Assembly (NCBI RefSeq): GCF_034006445.1
Contig: NZ_JAVESS010000001.1
Span: 124,001-188,000, forward strand
DNA from: Desulfovibrio sp.
GTDB taxonomy: Bacteria; Desulfobacterota; Desulfovibrionia; Desulfovibrionales; Desulfovibrionaceae
Direction: 5' to 3'
DNA: 64,000 bases
The position numbers were made by a program, and so were the translations under genes. A model generated the notes under the pieces. It saw only the letters and a list, made by a program, of their open reading frames with translations. It searched no databases and was not told where the DNA came from. This document shows, piece by piece, positions 26,072 through 33,548 of the stretch (position 1 is the stretch's first letter; each line of letters starts with the position of its first letter).

Positions 26072-26112
26072 TGATTTATTCCGTCTGGCGGTGTGGCTTT
26101 AGTTAAACTCGC
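26072..26112. repeat. Truncated family B repeat (B2)
   Basis: Only the left end of family B is present, GGGGAAACGCTGATTTATTC followed by CGTCTGGCGG, and then the similarity fades. It directly follows the family A copy, so the fliE-fliF gap holds remnants of three families in a row. Confidence 0.55.
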
Positions 26113-26123
26113 GCTCCTGAACG

Positions 26124-26165
26124 ACCTTTCCCCATGTGGCCCTGCCGCTGGGGAAAGGTTTTTTT
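26124..26165 (+). terminator. Intrinsic terminator between fliE and fliF
   Basis: An 11-bp perfect stem (26124-26134 with 26149-26159) followed by seven T. It should stop most flgB-flgC-fliE transcripts, consistent with the separate promoter found 76 bp downstream. Confidence 0.8.
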
Positions 26166-26240
26166 ATGGCGTCACAAATTTGAGCGCCTTCGGCGGGGCG
26201 CGCTGCCTGATGGGTCTGTCAAAACCGCATGTTTATATAG

Positions 26241-26256
26241 TGGCATAGCTCTTGCT
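26241..26256 (+). promoter_or_regulatory. Sigma-54 promoter of the fliF operon
   Basis: TGGCATAGCTCTTGCT: -24 GG at 26242-26243 and -12 GC at 26254-26255, a near-consensus TGGCAC-N5-TTGCT. The fliF start codon lies 63 nt beyond it. Together with the upstream terminator it defines a second transcription unit fliF-fliI. Confidence 0.82.
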
Positions 26257-26318
26257 ATGGCTAGTAAAGCCCGGCCCTGGCGTCGGAAAACCAGCGCTCA
26301 AGCGCACAGGAGCGGAAC

Positions 26319-27968
26319 ATGCCTGCATTCATTCAACAATTCGTCAACGCCCTTGCGGCTATATGGGCCAAGATGAGCCCACTGCAACGCATTGCTTCCG
26401 TTGGCGGGGCTGTCGGACTGCTGGCTGCGGTCATAGGTCTGTCCATCTGGTTGAGCCGCCCCGAATACAAGGTTCTTTATTCCAACCTTGGCCCTGAAGA
26501 CGCCAGCGTGGTCATCAAGACTCTGCAGGGCGACAAGGTGGCCTACCGCATCACCGACAACGGCGCCACCATCATGGTGCCGCAGGAAGTGGTTTACGAC
26601 CAGCGCATCAAGATAGCTGGCGAAGGCGGCCTGGTGGGGCAGGGCATAGGATTTGAGATCTTTGACAAGGTCAAGGTCGGGCAGACCGACTTTGTGCAGA
26701 AGATCAACTACTCGCGCGCGCTCCAGGGGGAACTGGCCCGCACCATCAGCCAGTTTCCCAGTGTTGAAAGCGCCCGTGTGCACCTGGTCATCCCGCGCCG
26801 CAGCCTTTTTGTCGAAGAGCGCCAGTCTCCCTCGGCCTCGGTGGTTCTCAAGCTTACCAGGGCCAACGTCAAGATTGACCAGAAAGAAATCAACGCCATT
26901 CTCAATATGATGCTCATGTCCGTTGAAGGGCTGGACAGAGCACATGTTTCCATCACCGACACCAGCGGCAAGGTTCTTTACCAGCCGGAAGAAGACAGCC
27001 TGGCGGGCATCACCACCACCCAGATGGAATACCGCCAGACCGTGCAGCGCAACCTTGAACGCCGCATTGAAGAAATGCTGCAGCCCCTTTTCGGCTCTGG
27101 CCGCGTCATCGCCAAGGTCAATGCCGATATGGATTTCAGCCAGAAAACCATACGCCGCGAACTTTTTGATCCTGAAAAAACAGCGGTTCGCAGCGAATAC
27201 CGTCAGGAAGAAAGCCAGCAGGGCCGCGCCAACCTTGAAGCGGGCGCGCCGGATGTGAATTTTCGTGGCGACGGCATCACCGGTTCGGTTTCAGACCAGA
27301 CCGGCACACGTGAATCACGTACCACCAACTATGAAATCAACAAAGAAGAACAGCAGATTGTTTCAAATGTGGGTGAATTGCGTCGTTTGACGGTTGCAGT
27401 CCTCATTGATGGCACGTATGTAAAGACCGATGGCACCTGGACCTTTATGCCGCGCAAGAGCGAAGAGCTTGAGCGGGTGCGCCAGCTGGTGCACAACGCT
27501 GTGGGTCTGGACACGGCCCGGGGCGATGCCCTGGAGGTCAGCTCCGCGCCCTTTACCGACTCGGAGCCGCCCAAGGATCCCAACTTCGCCGACATGCTGG
27601 CCGACTACGCCGAACGCCTGGGCAAGCCCCTGCTCAATGCGCTGCTGGCGTTCCTGTTCCTTATGCTCATTGTGCGGCCTGTGGTGCTGGCGCTTATCCG
27701 CCCCAAGGTCGAAGCGGGCGAAATGGTCGAAGGTCTGGAAGGTCTGCCTGCCGCCGAAGAGCAGCTTGCTCTCTATGAGGCGCTGGAAGAGGCCGCCAGA
27801 ACTGAAGACGAATCGTTGCTGGGCGGTGGGGATGACGAGGACGATATGATGTTCAAGGACATTGAAGCACTGAAAGCGCACATCTTCAGCCTGTCGGACA
27901 ACCATATGGAACAGGTGGTAAGCCTGGTGCGCGGCTGGATGAAGAGAGATGAAACAGTTAAAGCCTAG
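26319..27968 (+). CDS. fliF: Flagellar MS-ring protein FliF
   Basis: A 549-residue inner-membrane ring protein. TM1 is near residues 25-44 (GGAVGLLAAVIGLSIWL), then the YscJ-like secretin-ring domains (GPEDASVVIKTLQG; GRVIAKVNADMDFSQK), a second membrane span near 445-465 (LLNALLAFLFLMLIVRPVVLAL) and the cytoplasmic FliG-binding tail that ends HMEQVVSLVRGWMKRDE. Ribosome site AGGAG before ATG 26319. It nucleates flagellum assembly and carries FliG. Its 3' end overlaps a small gene that encodes a second copy of the tail motif. Confidence 0.95.
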   Translation: MPAFIQQFVNALAAIWAKMSPLQRIASVGGAVGLLAAVIGLSIWLSRPEYKVLYSNLGPEDASVVIKTLQGDKVAYRITDNGATIMVPQEVVYDQRIKIAGEGGLVGQGIGFEIFDKVKVGQTDFVQKINYSRALQGELARTISQFPSVESARVHLVIPRRSLFVEERQSPSASVVLKLTRANVKIDQKEINAILNMMLMSVEGLDRAHVSITDTSGKVLYQPEEDSLAGITTTQMEYRQTVQRNLERRIEEMLQPLFGSGRVIAKVNADMDFSQKTIRRELFDPEKTAVRSEYRQEESQQGRANLEAGAPDVNFRGDGITGSVSDQTGTRESRTTNYEINKEEQQIVSNVGELRRLTVAVLIDGTYVKTDGTWTFMPRKSEELERVRQLVHNAVGLDTARGDALEVSSAPFTDSEPPKDPNFADMLADYAERLGKPLLNALLAFLFLMLIVRPVVLALIRPKVEAGEMVEGLEGLPAAEEQLALYEALEEAARTEDESLLGGGDDEDDMMFKDIEALKAHIFSLSDNHMEQVVSLVRGWMKRDETVKA

Positions 27969-28170
27969 CCCGTCACGACCAAGCCTGCAGACAGGGAATG
28001 AAAGCGGCCCCGCGTCGTCTTCCCTCGCCCAGCTCAAGACCTTGCGCCGGGCGCAAAGAGAGACAAATCAACGGGTTGAAGAGTTGAAGCTGCGGCTGTT
28101 CCGCATTACGGAGCAGCATATGGATCAGGCCGTGCGGCTTATCAAGCGCTGGCTTTCTGACAAGGATTAA
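27949..28170 (+). CDS. Small protein resembling the FliG-binding tail of FliF
   Basis: A 73-residue basic protein starting inside the fliF 3' end (20-nt overlap) with a GAAGAGAG site just before ATG. Residues about 40-73 (RVEELKLRLFRITEQHMDQ and AVRLIKRWLSDKD) align with the last 30 residues of FliF; I count 10 identities of 30 by eye, including the HM-Q and W positions that face FliG in the family. The first 40 residues are Pro/Ser-rich and unstructured. It may bind FliG in competition or regulate ring assembly, or be a domain lost from a duplicated fliF. Not named in any family I know. Confidence 0.65.
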   Translation: MKQLKPSPSRPSLQTGNESGPASSSLAQLKTLRRAQRETNQRVEELKLRLFRITEQHMDQAVRLIKRWLSDKD

Positions 28171-28343
28171 AGAAAACGCTGATGTATTCCATTTGGCGGC
28201 CTTGCTTCACTTTTTTTGAAACAGTCGGGGGCGGAAGGGTCCACTCCTGCTTCATAAAAAGATCGCGCCTTAAAAGATCGGGCCTTGTTAAGGAAATACC
28301 TGCGCGTTTTTAAGAGGATCTTTAATCAGAGTTTTCTAAAATC
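28170..28343. mobile_element. Structured repeat, family B, copy 3
   Basis: About 173 bp between the small FliF-tail ORF and fliG. Ends AAAACGCTGATGTATTCC and AATCAGAGTTTTCTA match family B ends. Centre: CTTTTTTTGAAACAG with a TTCATAAAAA counterpart. A longer, more diverged copy than those at 52279 and 58066. Confidence 0.72.
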
Positions 28344-28376
28344 CCTCTGCCCCAGGGCCGAGGTGAAGGAGTTGAG

Positions 28377-29372
28377 ATGGAGCTGACCGGCAAACAGCGC
28401 ATAGCGGTGCTGCTGCTCGCCATGGGCGACAAGTTCACGTCCGACGTGTTCAAGCGCATGGACAGGCAGGAAATAGCCGAAATCTCCAAAGCCATTGTGG
28501 ACTTGGAGCCAGTGCCGCGTGAGGATGTGGAGGAAGTGCTGCGCGACTTTCATGAGTCCCTTGTGGAAGGCGTGGACATGATCGCAGGCGGCAGTGATAT
28601 TCTCAAGCGCATGCTGGTCAAGAACCTTGATCCTGAAACCGCCAAGTACATCATGGACTCGCTCAGTCTCGAAACCGGGCCAGCGCCCTTCCGCGAACTG
28701 GAGCAGGTGAGCCCCCGCCTTCTTTCACAGATTTTGCGTAACGAGCATCCGCAGACCCTGGCCCTCATTCTCGGTCATCTGCATCCCGACCAGGCTGCCA
28801 ATTTATTGACAAGCCTGCCTGCGGGCGTCCGCGCCGAGGTACTCATGCGTCTGGCGCGCCTTGAGGCCGTGCCTGAAGACATGCTTATGGAAGTGGACAA
28901 GGTGCTCACAAGCCAGCTTATCGCCATGGGCGGCAAGGAAGGCAAAAAAGTGGGCGGCGTCCAGTCCGTGGCCGAAATCCTCAATGCCGTGGATCGCGCC
29001 ACCGAAGAAGAAGTCCTGTCCGAGATCGAAGAAGATTCCGCCCAGATGGCCGAAGATATCCGCAACCTCATGTTCGTGTTCGAGGACTGCAAGAATATTG
29101 ACGACAGGGGCGTGCGGGAAATGCTCAAGGAAATTTCCAATGAGGATCTTACGCTGGCCCTGCGTGGCGCCACTGACGATCTCAAGGAAAAGTTCTTCAA
29201 GAACATGTCCGAGCGCGCGGGCAACATGATTCGCGAAGAACTGGAGTACATGGGCCCCACCAAGCTTTCGGACGTGGAAGCCGCACAGCAGAATATCGTC
29301 AAGATCGTGCGCCGCCTTGAGGCCGAGAGCAAGCTGGTTGTCAGCAGGGGCGCGGGCGAAGTTTTCGTCTAA
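28377..29372 (+). CDS. fliG: Flagellar motor switch protein FliG
   Basis: A 331-residue switch protein of normal length. The N-terminal domain binds FliF (TGKQRIAVLLLAMGDKFTSDVFKRM), the middle armadillo segment contains EHPQTLALILGHLHPDQAANLL, and the C-terminal torque-generating helices contain FVFEDCKNIDDRGVREMLKEI and LKEKFFKNMSERAGNMIREELEYMGPTKLSDVEAAQ. It couples stator action to rotation and switching. A GGAG site precedes ATG 28377. It follows the family B repeat, which separates it from the FliF genes without a stop signal. Confidence 0.95.
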   Translation: MELTGKQRIAVLLLAMGDKFTSDVFKRMDRQEIAEISKAIVDLEPVPREDVEEVLRDFHESLVEGVDMIAGGSDILKRMLVKNLDPETAKYIMDSLSLETGPAPFRELEQVSPRLLSQILRNEHPQTLALILGHLHPDQAANLLTSLPAGVRAEVLMRLARLEAVPEDMLMEVDKVLTSQLIAMGGKEGKKVGGVQSVAEILNAVDRATEEEVLSEIEEDSAQMAEDIRNLMFVFEDCKNIDDRGVREMLKEISNEDLTLALRGATDDLKEKFFKNMSERAGNMIREELEYMGPTKLSDVEAAQQNIVKIVRRLEAESKLVVSRGAGEVFV

Positions 29373-29458
29373 GCCTGGCGGCCTGAAGCCCTTGAGAAAT
29401 ATGACGGCACTCTTGCCCGAACCGCGTTTTCTGTAAAAACTGCAAGCTGGAAAAAGTC

Positions 29459-31411
29459 ATGGCGTCAGATCAGTTGCGCAAAAAATGGGGAACTGTCTTC
29501 ATGGGTGAGCGTGAAGCCACCGTGGAGCAGCTTGACGCCATGCAGGAGCCCCTGCGCCGCGAACGTATGCAGCAACAGCAGCAGGAAGACTATTTTGACC
29601 GGGTGCGGGCCAAGGCAGAGGAGCGTGCGCGCGAAATACTTGGCGCGGCCTATGCCGAGCGCCAGAAAGTGCTGGAAGAAGCCAGGGTTGAAGCGCAAGA
29701 ACTGAATAAGCGGCTCACGCACGAAAGCGCAGCCATAAAGGCGCAGGCCCAGGAAGAAAGAAACCAGGCGCAAGCGGAACTGGCGCAGGCACAGGCCTTG
29801 CGGCAAGAAGCGCAAGTCTTGCGTGAAAACGGGCAGGCCGATGGTTTTCAGGCCGGAATGGATCAGTCCGGGCAGGAACTCAAGGAATTTCGTGCTGAAA
29901 TAGGGCAGGCCCTTGGCACGGTGCTTCATGCTCTGGACAGGCAGCGTCACGCCATTTGCGAATCCTGGCGTGAACAACTGGCCCTGCTCACGCAGGAGGC
30001 CGTTACCGCTGGCATCGGCTGGATGCTGGAAAAAGAGCACAAAAAAATATTGCAGTCTCTGGTCTTTGAAGCGCTGAATCTTCTTGAAGACCGTGCCACC
30101 ATCACCCTGCGCGTGCACCCCGACGACGAAGAAACCGTCAGCGACATGTTTATGGCAGCGCGCGAGCGCGTGCCCGAACTGCAACAGTGGGTCGTCAGCG
30201 GCGATCCCTCGGTGGGGCGGGGCGGTCTGCTGGCCGAAAGCGTCAGCGGCAGCGTTGATTGCCGCCGCGAACTCTATACGGAACTGGTCAACGGTGTTTT
30301 GTCCTGCCTCACTCTGGGGCCAGGTCAGGATGACCCGCGCCAGGGTGAGGCTGTCAGCCAGTTGGTGCGTCAGGAGGCCGAACGCATTGCGGCCCTGTCT
30401 CCCGAGATGGAGCAGGCATCAGCACATGGGGCGCATGTGGATGGGCACGCTGGGCAACCGGACGTAGCGGGATACGATGAACAGCCCGCAGGCCCTGCCC
30501 ATGCTGACCCTCTGGATGTCGAACTTCCCCCTGGTCTGCCAGAAGATCTGCCGGAAGATCTGCCGGAAGATTTGTCGCAAGGGCTGCCGGGCGACCTGCC
30601 TGCTGATTTGCCCGAAGATTTGACTGCCGCCGAGGCCACTCACGTGCCCGAAACCGTGCCCGAAACTGGGGCAGGCGAACCGGCTGGCGGAACCGCTGTC
30701 GCGCCCCAGGGCCAGGACAGCCCATTTCAGGACAGCCCATTTCAGGACAGCCCGCGTCAGGACTTGCCCGCCACGGACGAACCTGCGCTGACGGAAGATC
30801 ACCATGGCCTCATATCCGACGCCGACGCCCTGATGGTGGAGGAGCCGGAATGGACTGCCGCGCAGGCCGACGCTTCTGCCCCGGCGGAGCGCTGGCCCTC
30901 TGAAGAAAGGCATGTGCCAAGCGCTGCGGACGTGAATCAGCAGGCAGGCTCCGAATCGCCTGGTCAGGAGCCGGGCGCAGCAACTGCCGCGCCTGCCGGA
31001 CAGCAAGGCGAAGATTATGCCCCCGCCGCACCCGCGCAGTCGGCCGAATCCTCTCACGGCGCTGCCCCCATGCAAGCCCCGGCTGGCCCAAAACATGCGG
31101 GCCAAAAAAATGCGGGCCAAAAAAATGCGAGCCCAAAAAATGCGAGCCAGGAAATGACGGCTGCCGCCCAGGCTCACCCGTCCGGCCAGGCCGAAAACCC
31201 GACGCTGGCGGAACTGGAAGACGAGCTTTTTCCCCTTGAAGTTGAAGCGGAGGAATCCGGCCTGACGGAACATCTTTCAGCCCGGGCTTTTGCCCCCTCT
31301 GACGGCTCCGGGCTTTCCGGGACTGCCGGGCCTGATGGAAAGGGCGGCCATGACGACCAGGACGTTTTTTCGCAGGGCGGTTTTCTGCCCGGTGCGGATA
31401 AAGGCCGCTGA
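29459..31411 (+). CDS. fliH: Flagellar assembly protein FliH with long low-complexity C-terminal extension
   Basis: Negative regulator of the FliI ATPase and export-apparatus stator. Residues 1-290 are FliH: an N-terminal segment (MASDQLRKKWGTVFMGE), a long coiled coil at about 40-150 rich in Glu, Ala, Gln and Arg, and the C-terminal FliH domain (LEDRATITLRVHPDDEETV; WVVSGDPSVGRGGLLAES). From about 300 to 650 is an extra, disordered, Pro/Ala/Glu/Asp-rich tail with short tandem repeats of LPED (DNA 30537-30620), QDSPF (30716-30752) and KNA-type units (31100-31150). Typical FliH is about 230-270 residues, so the tail more than doubles it. The frame is intact and fliI starts 14 nt later. Confidence 0.85.
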   Translation: MASDQLRKKWGTVFMGEREATVEQLDAMQEPLRRERMQQQQQEDYFDRVRAKAEERAREILGAAYAERQKVLEEARVEAQELNKRLTHESAAIKAQAQEERNQAQAELAQAQALRQEAQVLRENGQADGFQAGMDQSGQELKEFRAEIGQALGTVLHALDRQRHAICESWREQLALLTQEAVTAGIGWMLEKEHKKILQSLVFEALNLLEDRATITLRVHPDDEETVSDMFMAARERVPELQQWVVSGDPSVGRGGLLAESVSGSVDCRRELYTELVNGVLSCLTLGPGQDDPRQGEAVSQLVRQEAERIAALSPEMEQASAHGAHVDGHAGQPDVAGYDEQPAGPAHADPLDVELPPGLPEDLPEDLPEDLSQGLPGDLPADLPEDLTAAEATHVPETVPETGAGEPAGGTAVAPQGQDSPFQDSPFQDSPRQDLPATDEPALTEDHHGLISDADALMVEEPEWTAAQADASAPAERWPSEERHVPSAADVNQQAGSESPGQEPGAATAAPAGQQGEDYAPAAPAQSAESSHGAAPMQAPAGPKHAGQKNAGQKNASPKNASQEMTAAAQAHPSGQAENPTLAELEDELFPLEVEAEESGLTEHLSARAFAPSDGSGLSGTAGPDGKGGHDDQDVFSQGGFLPGADKGR

Positions 31412-31425
31412 TCCGGGGTTCTGCC

Positions 31426-32934
31426 ATGAAACTTGACCCCCAAGCCTGCATCAAGCTGCTGCAAGCCAGCAACCCCGTCCGCCTGTATGGCAAGGTCAAC
31501 AAGGTCGTGGGCCTTGTGGCTGAAGGCAGCGGCCTGCGCGCCCCTCTGGGGGCTGTCTGCCACATGCTGCCCGATGATGCGGACGACGGCATCGCCGCCG
31601 AAGTGGTGGGCTTTCGCGACGGAAACCTGCTCTTCATGCCCTATGGTGATATGCGCGGCATCCGTCCCGGCAGCCGCATCCGCAATACCAGCCTGCCGCC
31701 GGTTTTTCCCGTGGGGCCGGAGCTTCTGGGCCGCGCCTTTGACGCTTTTGGCACGCCCCTGGACGCGGGCCCGCCTGTCAGTACGGAACTCTATTCCTCT
31801 CCCTTGCCCATGGGCGACAATGCCAAGGCCGATTTTGCCCGTCAGGTGGAAGAGCAGCGTCCCTTTGTGCCGGAATGGGCGGAGGCGGCCCGCCAGCAGT
31901 GGCATCCCGAGCTTGCGCCCATTTACGCCGATCCGCCCAGCCCTTTGCAGCGCCCCCGCATTACGGACATCCTTGATGTCGGCGTTCGCTCGGTCAACAG
32001 CCTGCTCACTCTTGGCAAGGGGCAGCGCGTGGGCATCATGGCCGGTTCCGGCGTCGGCAAGTCCACCCTCATGGGCATGATGGCGCGGTACACGCGCGCC
32101 GACGTCAACGTCATAGCGCTCATAGGCGAACGCGGCCGCGAAGTTGTGGAATTTATGGAGCGCGACCTTGGCCCCGAGGGCATGGCCCGCTCGGTGTTGG
32201 TCATCGCCACTTCCGATCAGTCGCCGCTGGTGCGCATGCGCGCTGCCTACGCGGCCACAGCAGTGGCCGAATATTTTCGTGACAAGAGCATGGACGTGCT
32301 GCTCATGATGGACTCGGTGACGCGTTTTGCCATGGCCGCCCGCGAAGTCGGCCTGGCCGTGGGCGAGCCGCCGACCACAAAGGGCTATACGCCCACAGTT
32401 TTCGCCCAGTTGCCAAAGCTGCTTGAGCGGGCCGGGCGTTCTGCCAAGGGAACCATTACAGGCATTTACACCGTCCTTGTGGACGGCGACGACTTTAACG
32501 AACCCATTGCCGACGCCGTGCGCTCCATTCTTGACGGCCACATTGTGCTTACGCGCGATCTGGCAGACCAGGGGCACTTTCCCGCCATTGACGTGCTGCG
32601 CTCCATCAGCCGTCTGCGCTCGGACATCTGCGAGCGGCAGGACATCCTGGCCGGGCGCGTGGTCACGCGCAATATGAGCACCTTTCGCAGGGTTGAAGAT
32701 ATGGTCAATATCGGAGCCTACGCGCGGGGCACCAATGCCGAAATCGACGCTGCCATCACCAGCATGCCCGCCATTAACAACTTTTTGCGCCAGGACGTTG
32801 GCGACCCGCAGTTTCTGGAGCAGAGCATGCAGCAACTGCGCGCTCTGGCCCAACTGGCGGAAGGGGCGGCAGCCCAGCAGGGCGAGCCTCCCGTGCCCTC
32901 CGGCCAGAACGGCGTGGCCCCGCAGCGGGGCTGA
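31426..32934 (+). CDS. fliI: Flagellum-specific ATP synthase FliI
   Basis: AAA-type ATPase of the flagellar export machine, 502 residues. Walker A GSGVGKST is at 207-214, the Glu in LIGERGREVVEF at about 237-248, Walker B VLLMMDSVTRFA near 292-303 and the conserved ATSDQSPLVRM. Compared with the usual 440-460 residues there is an insertion of about 35-50 residues between the beta-barrel and the ATPase domain (roughly 119-168). The C-terminus is a Gln/Pro-rich tail. It is coupled to fliH and ends the flagellar operon, followed by a family C repeat. Confidence 0.94.
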   Translation: MKLDPQACIKLLQASNPVRLYGKVNKVVGLVAEGSGLRAPLGAVCHMLPDDADDGIAAEVVGFRDGNLLFMPYGDMRGIRPGSRIRNTSLPPVFPVGPELLGRAFDAFGTPLDAGPPVSTELYSSPLPMGDNAKADFARQVEEQRPFVPEWAEAARQQWHPELAPIYADPPSPLQRPRITDILDVGVRSVNSLLTLGKGQRVGIMAGSGVGKSTLMGMMARYTRADVNVIALIGERGREVVEFMERDLGPEGMARSVLVIATSDQSPLVRMRAAYAATAVAEYFRDKSMDVLLMMDSVTRFAMAAREVGLAVGEPPTTKGYTPTVFAQLPKLLERAGRSAKGTITGIYTVLVDGDDFNEPIADAVRSILDGHIVLTRDLADQGHFPAIDVLRSISRLRSDICERQDILAGRVVTRNMSTFRRVEDMVNIGAYARGTNAEIDAAITSMPAINNFLRQDVGDPQFLEQSMQQLRALAQLAEGAAAQQGEPPVPSGQNGVAPQRG

Positions 32935-32936
32935 CC

Positions 32937-33088
32937 TCTAGAGTAGATCAACTTTGAAATGAGAAGCATTTCAAAGTTTTCATTCAGCCGAAAAATACGA
33001 TTTCCGGCTGAATCCACGCCACGTTGTGGCGCGCTGCACGAAAGTGCAGCGTTAGAGCATTTGCACTTTTTCAAAGTTAAAATGCTCC
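32937..33088. mobile_element. Structured repeat, family C, copy C4
   Basis: 152 bp starting 3 nt after the fliI stop: TCTAGAGTA, a hairpin AACTTTGAAAT-AGAAGC-ATTTCAAAGTT, a hairpin around CAGCCG/CGGCTG, the hairpin GCGCTGCACGAAAGTGCAGC, and the end TTAGAGCAT to AAAATGCTCCA. It is the fullest copy of the subtype also seen partially at 22262-22378 and 41422-41458. Confidence 0.78.
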
Positions 33089-33089
33089 A

Positions 33090-33548
33090 GCAACAGCCGC
33101 GCGGATTATATTTGCGAATTCTGTCACATGCGGCTTGAAGGCTGTATGTGCTTATGCTAGGCTGAATTGACATGCGTTTTTGACTTGCGGCTGAATAAAA
33201 CGGTGTTTATTGTTTCTGTAATGCGCCAGTAAAGCACGCTTTTTCGTAATAGAAAGCCTGCTTTTCGCCCAAGCCGGAATCCGCAGAATATCCGCATGGA
33301 CAGCGCCTGCGCCCGGTTTGTACCCGGTATGCTCCTGGCGTGTGGCTGTGTCCGGCTGGCCCTGGTTCTGGCAGGCCCCCGTTTTGCCTGCGTTGCCATC
33401 TGGCAGCGGCAACAACCGGGAATGGGCGGCCATATCGGGGCGATATTCCGGCATATGCCGTATTTCCGTGTCTGCGGTTCGGCGATACCGCCGCTGGCGC
33501 ACAGGTCCCGTATGTATCCGGGGCTTTGTCACGAGTTCTGGAGCCGAC
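33090..33548. other. Spacer before the dikinase-like cluster
   Basis: 460 bp without a supportable gene. The long frame of the downstream protein is open back to 33318, but the upstream part has no conserved features and an internal ATG at 33549 with GGAG is the better start. The AT-rich stretch 33105-33250 probably contains the promoter; no confident -35/-10 pair was chosen. Confidence 0.5.

Noticed and set aside
30537-31150. Tandem repeats in fliH considered as a CRISPR or VNTR locus
   Set aside because: Units are short (12-24 bp), in frame with the protein and without spacers, so they are coding low-complexity repeats.
31174-32853. 559-codon minus-strand frame opposite fliI and fliH
   Set aside because: Complement of well-supported flagellar genes; no recognisable domain.
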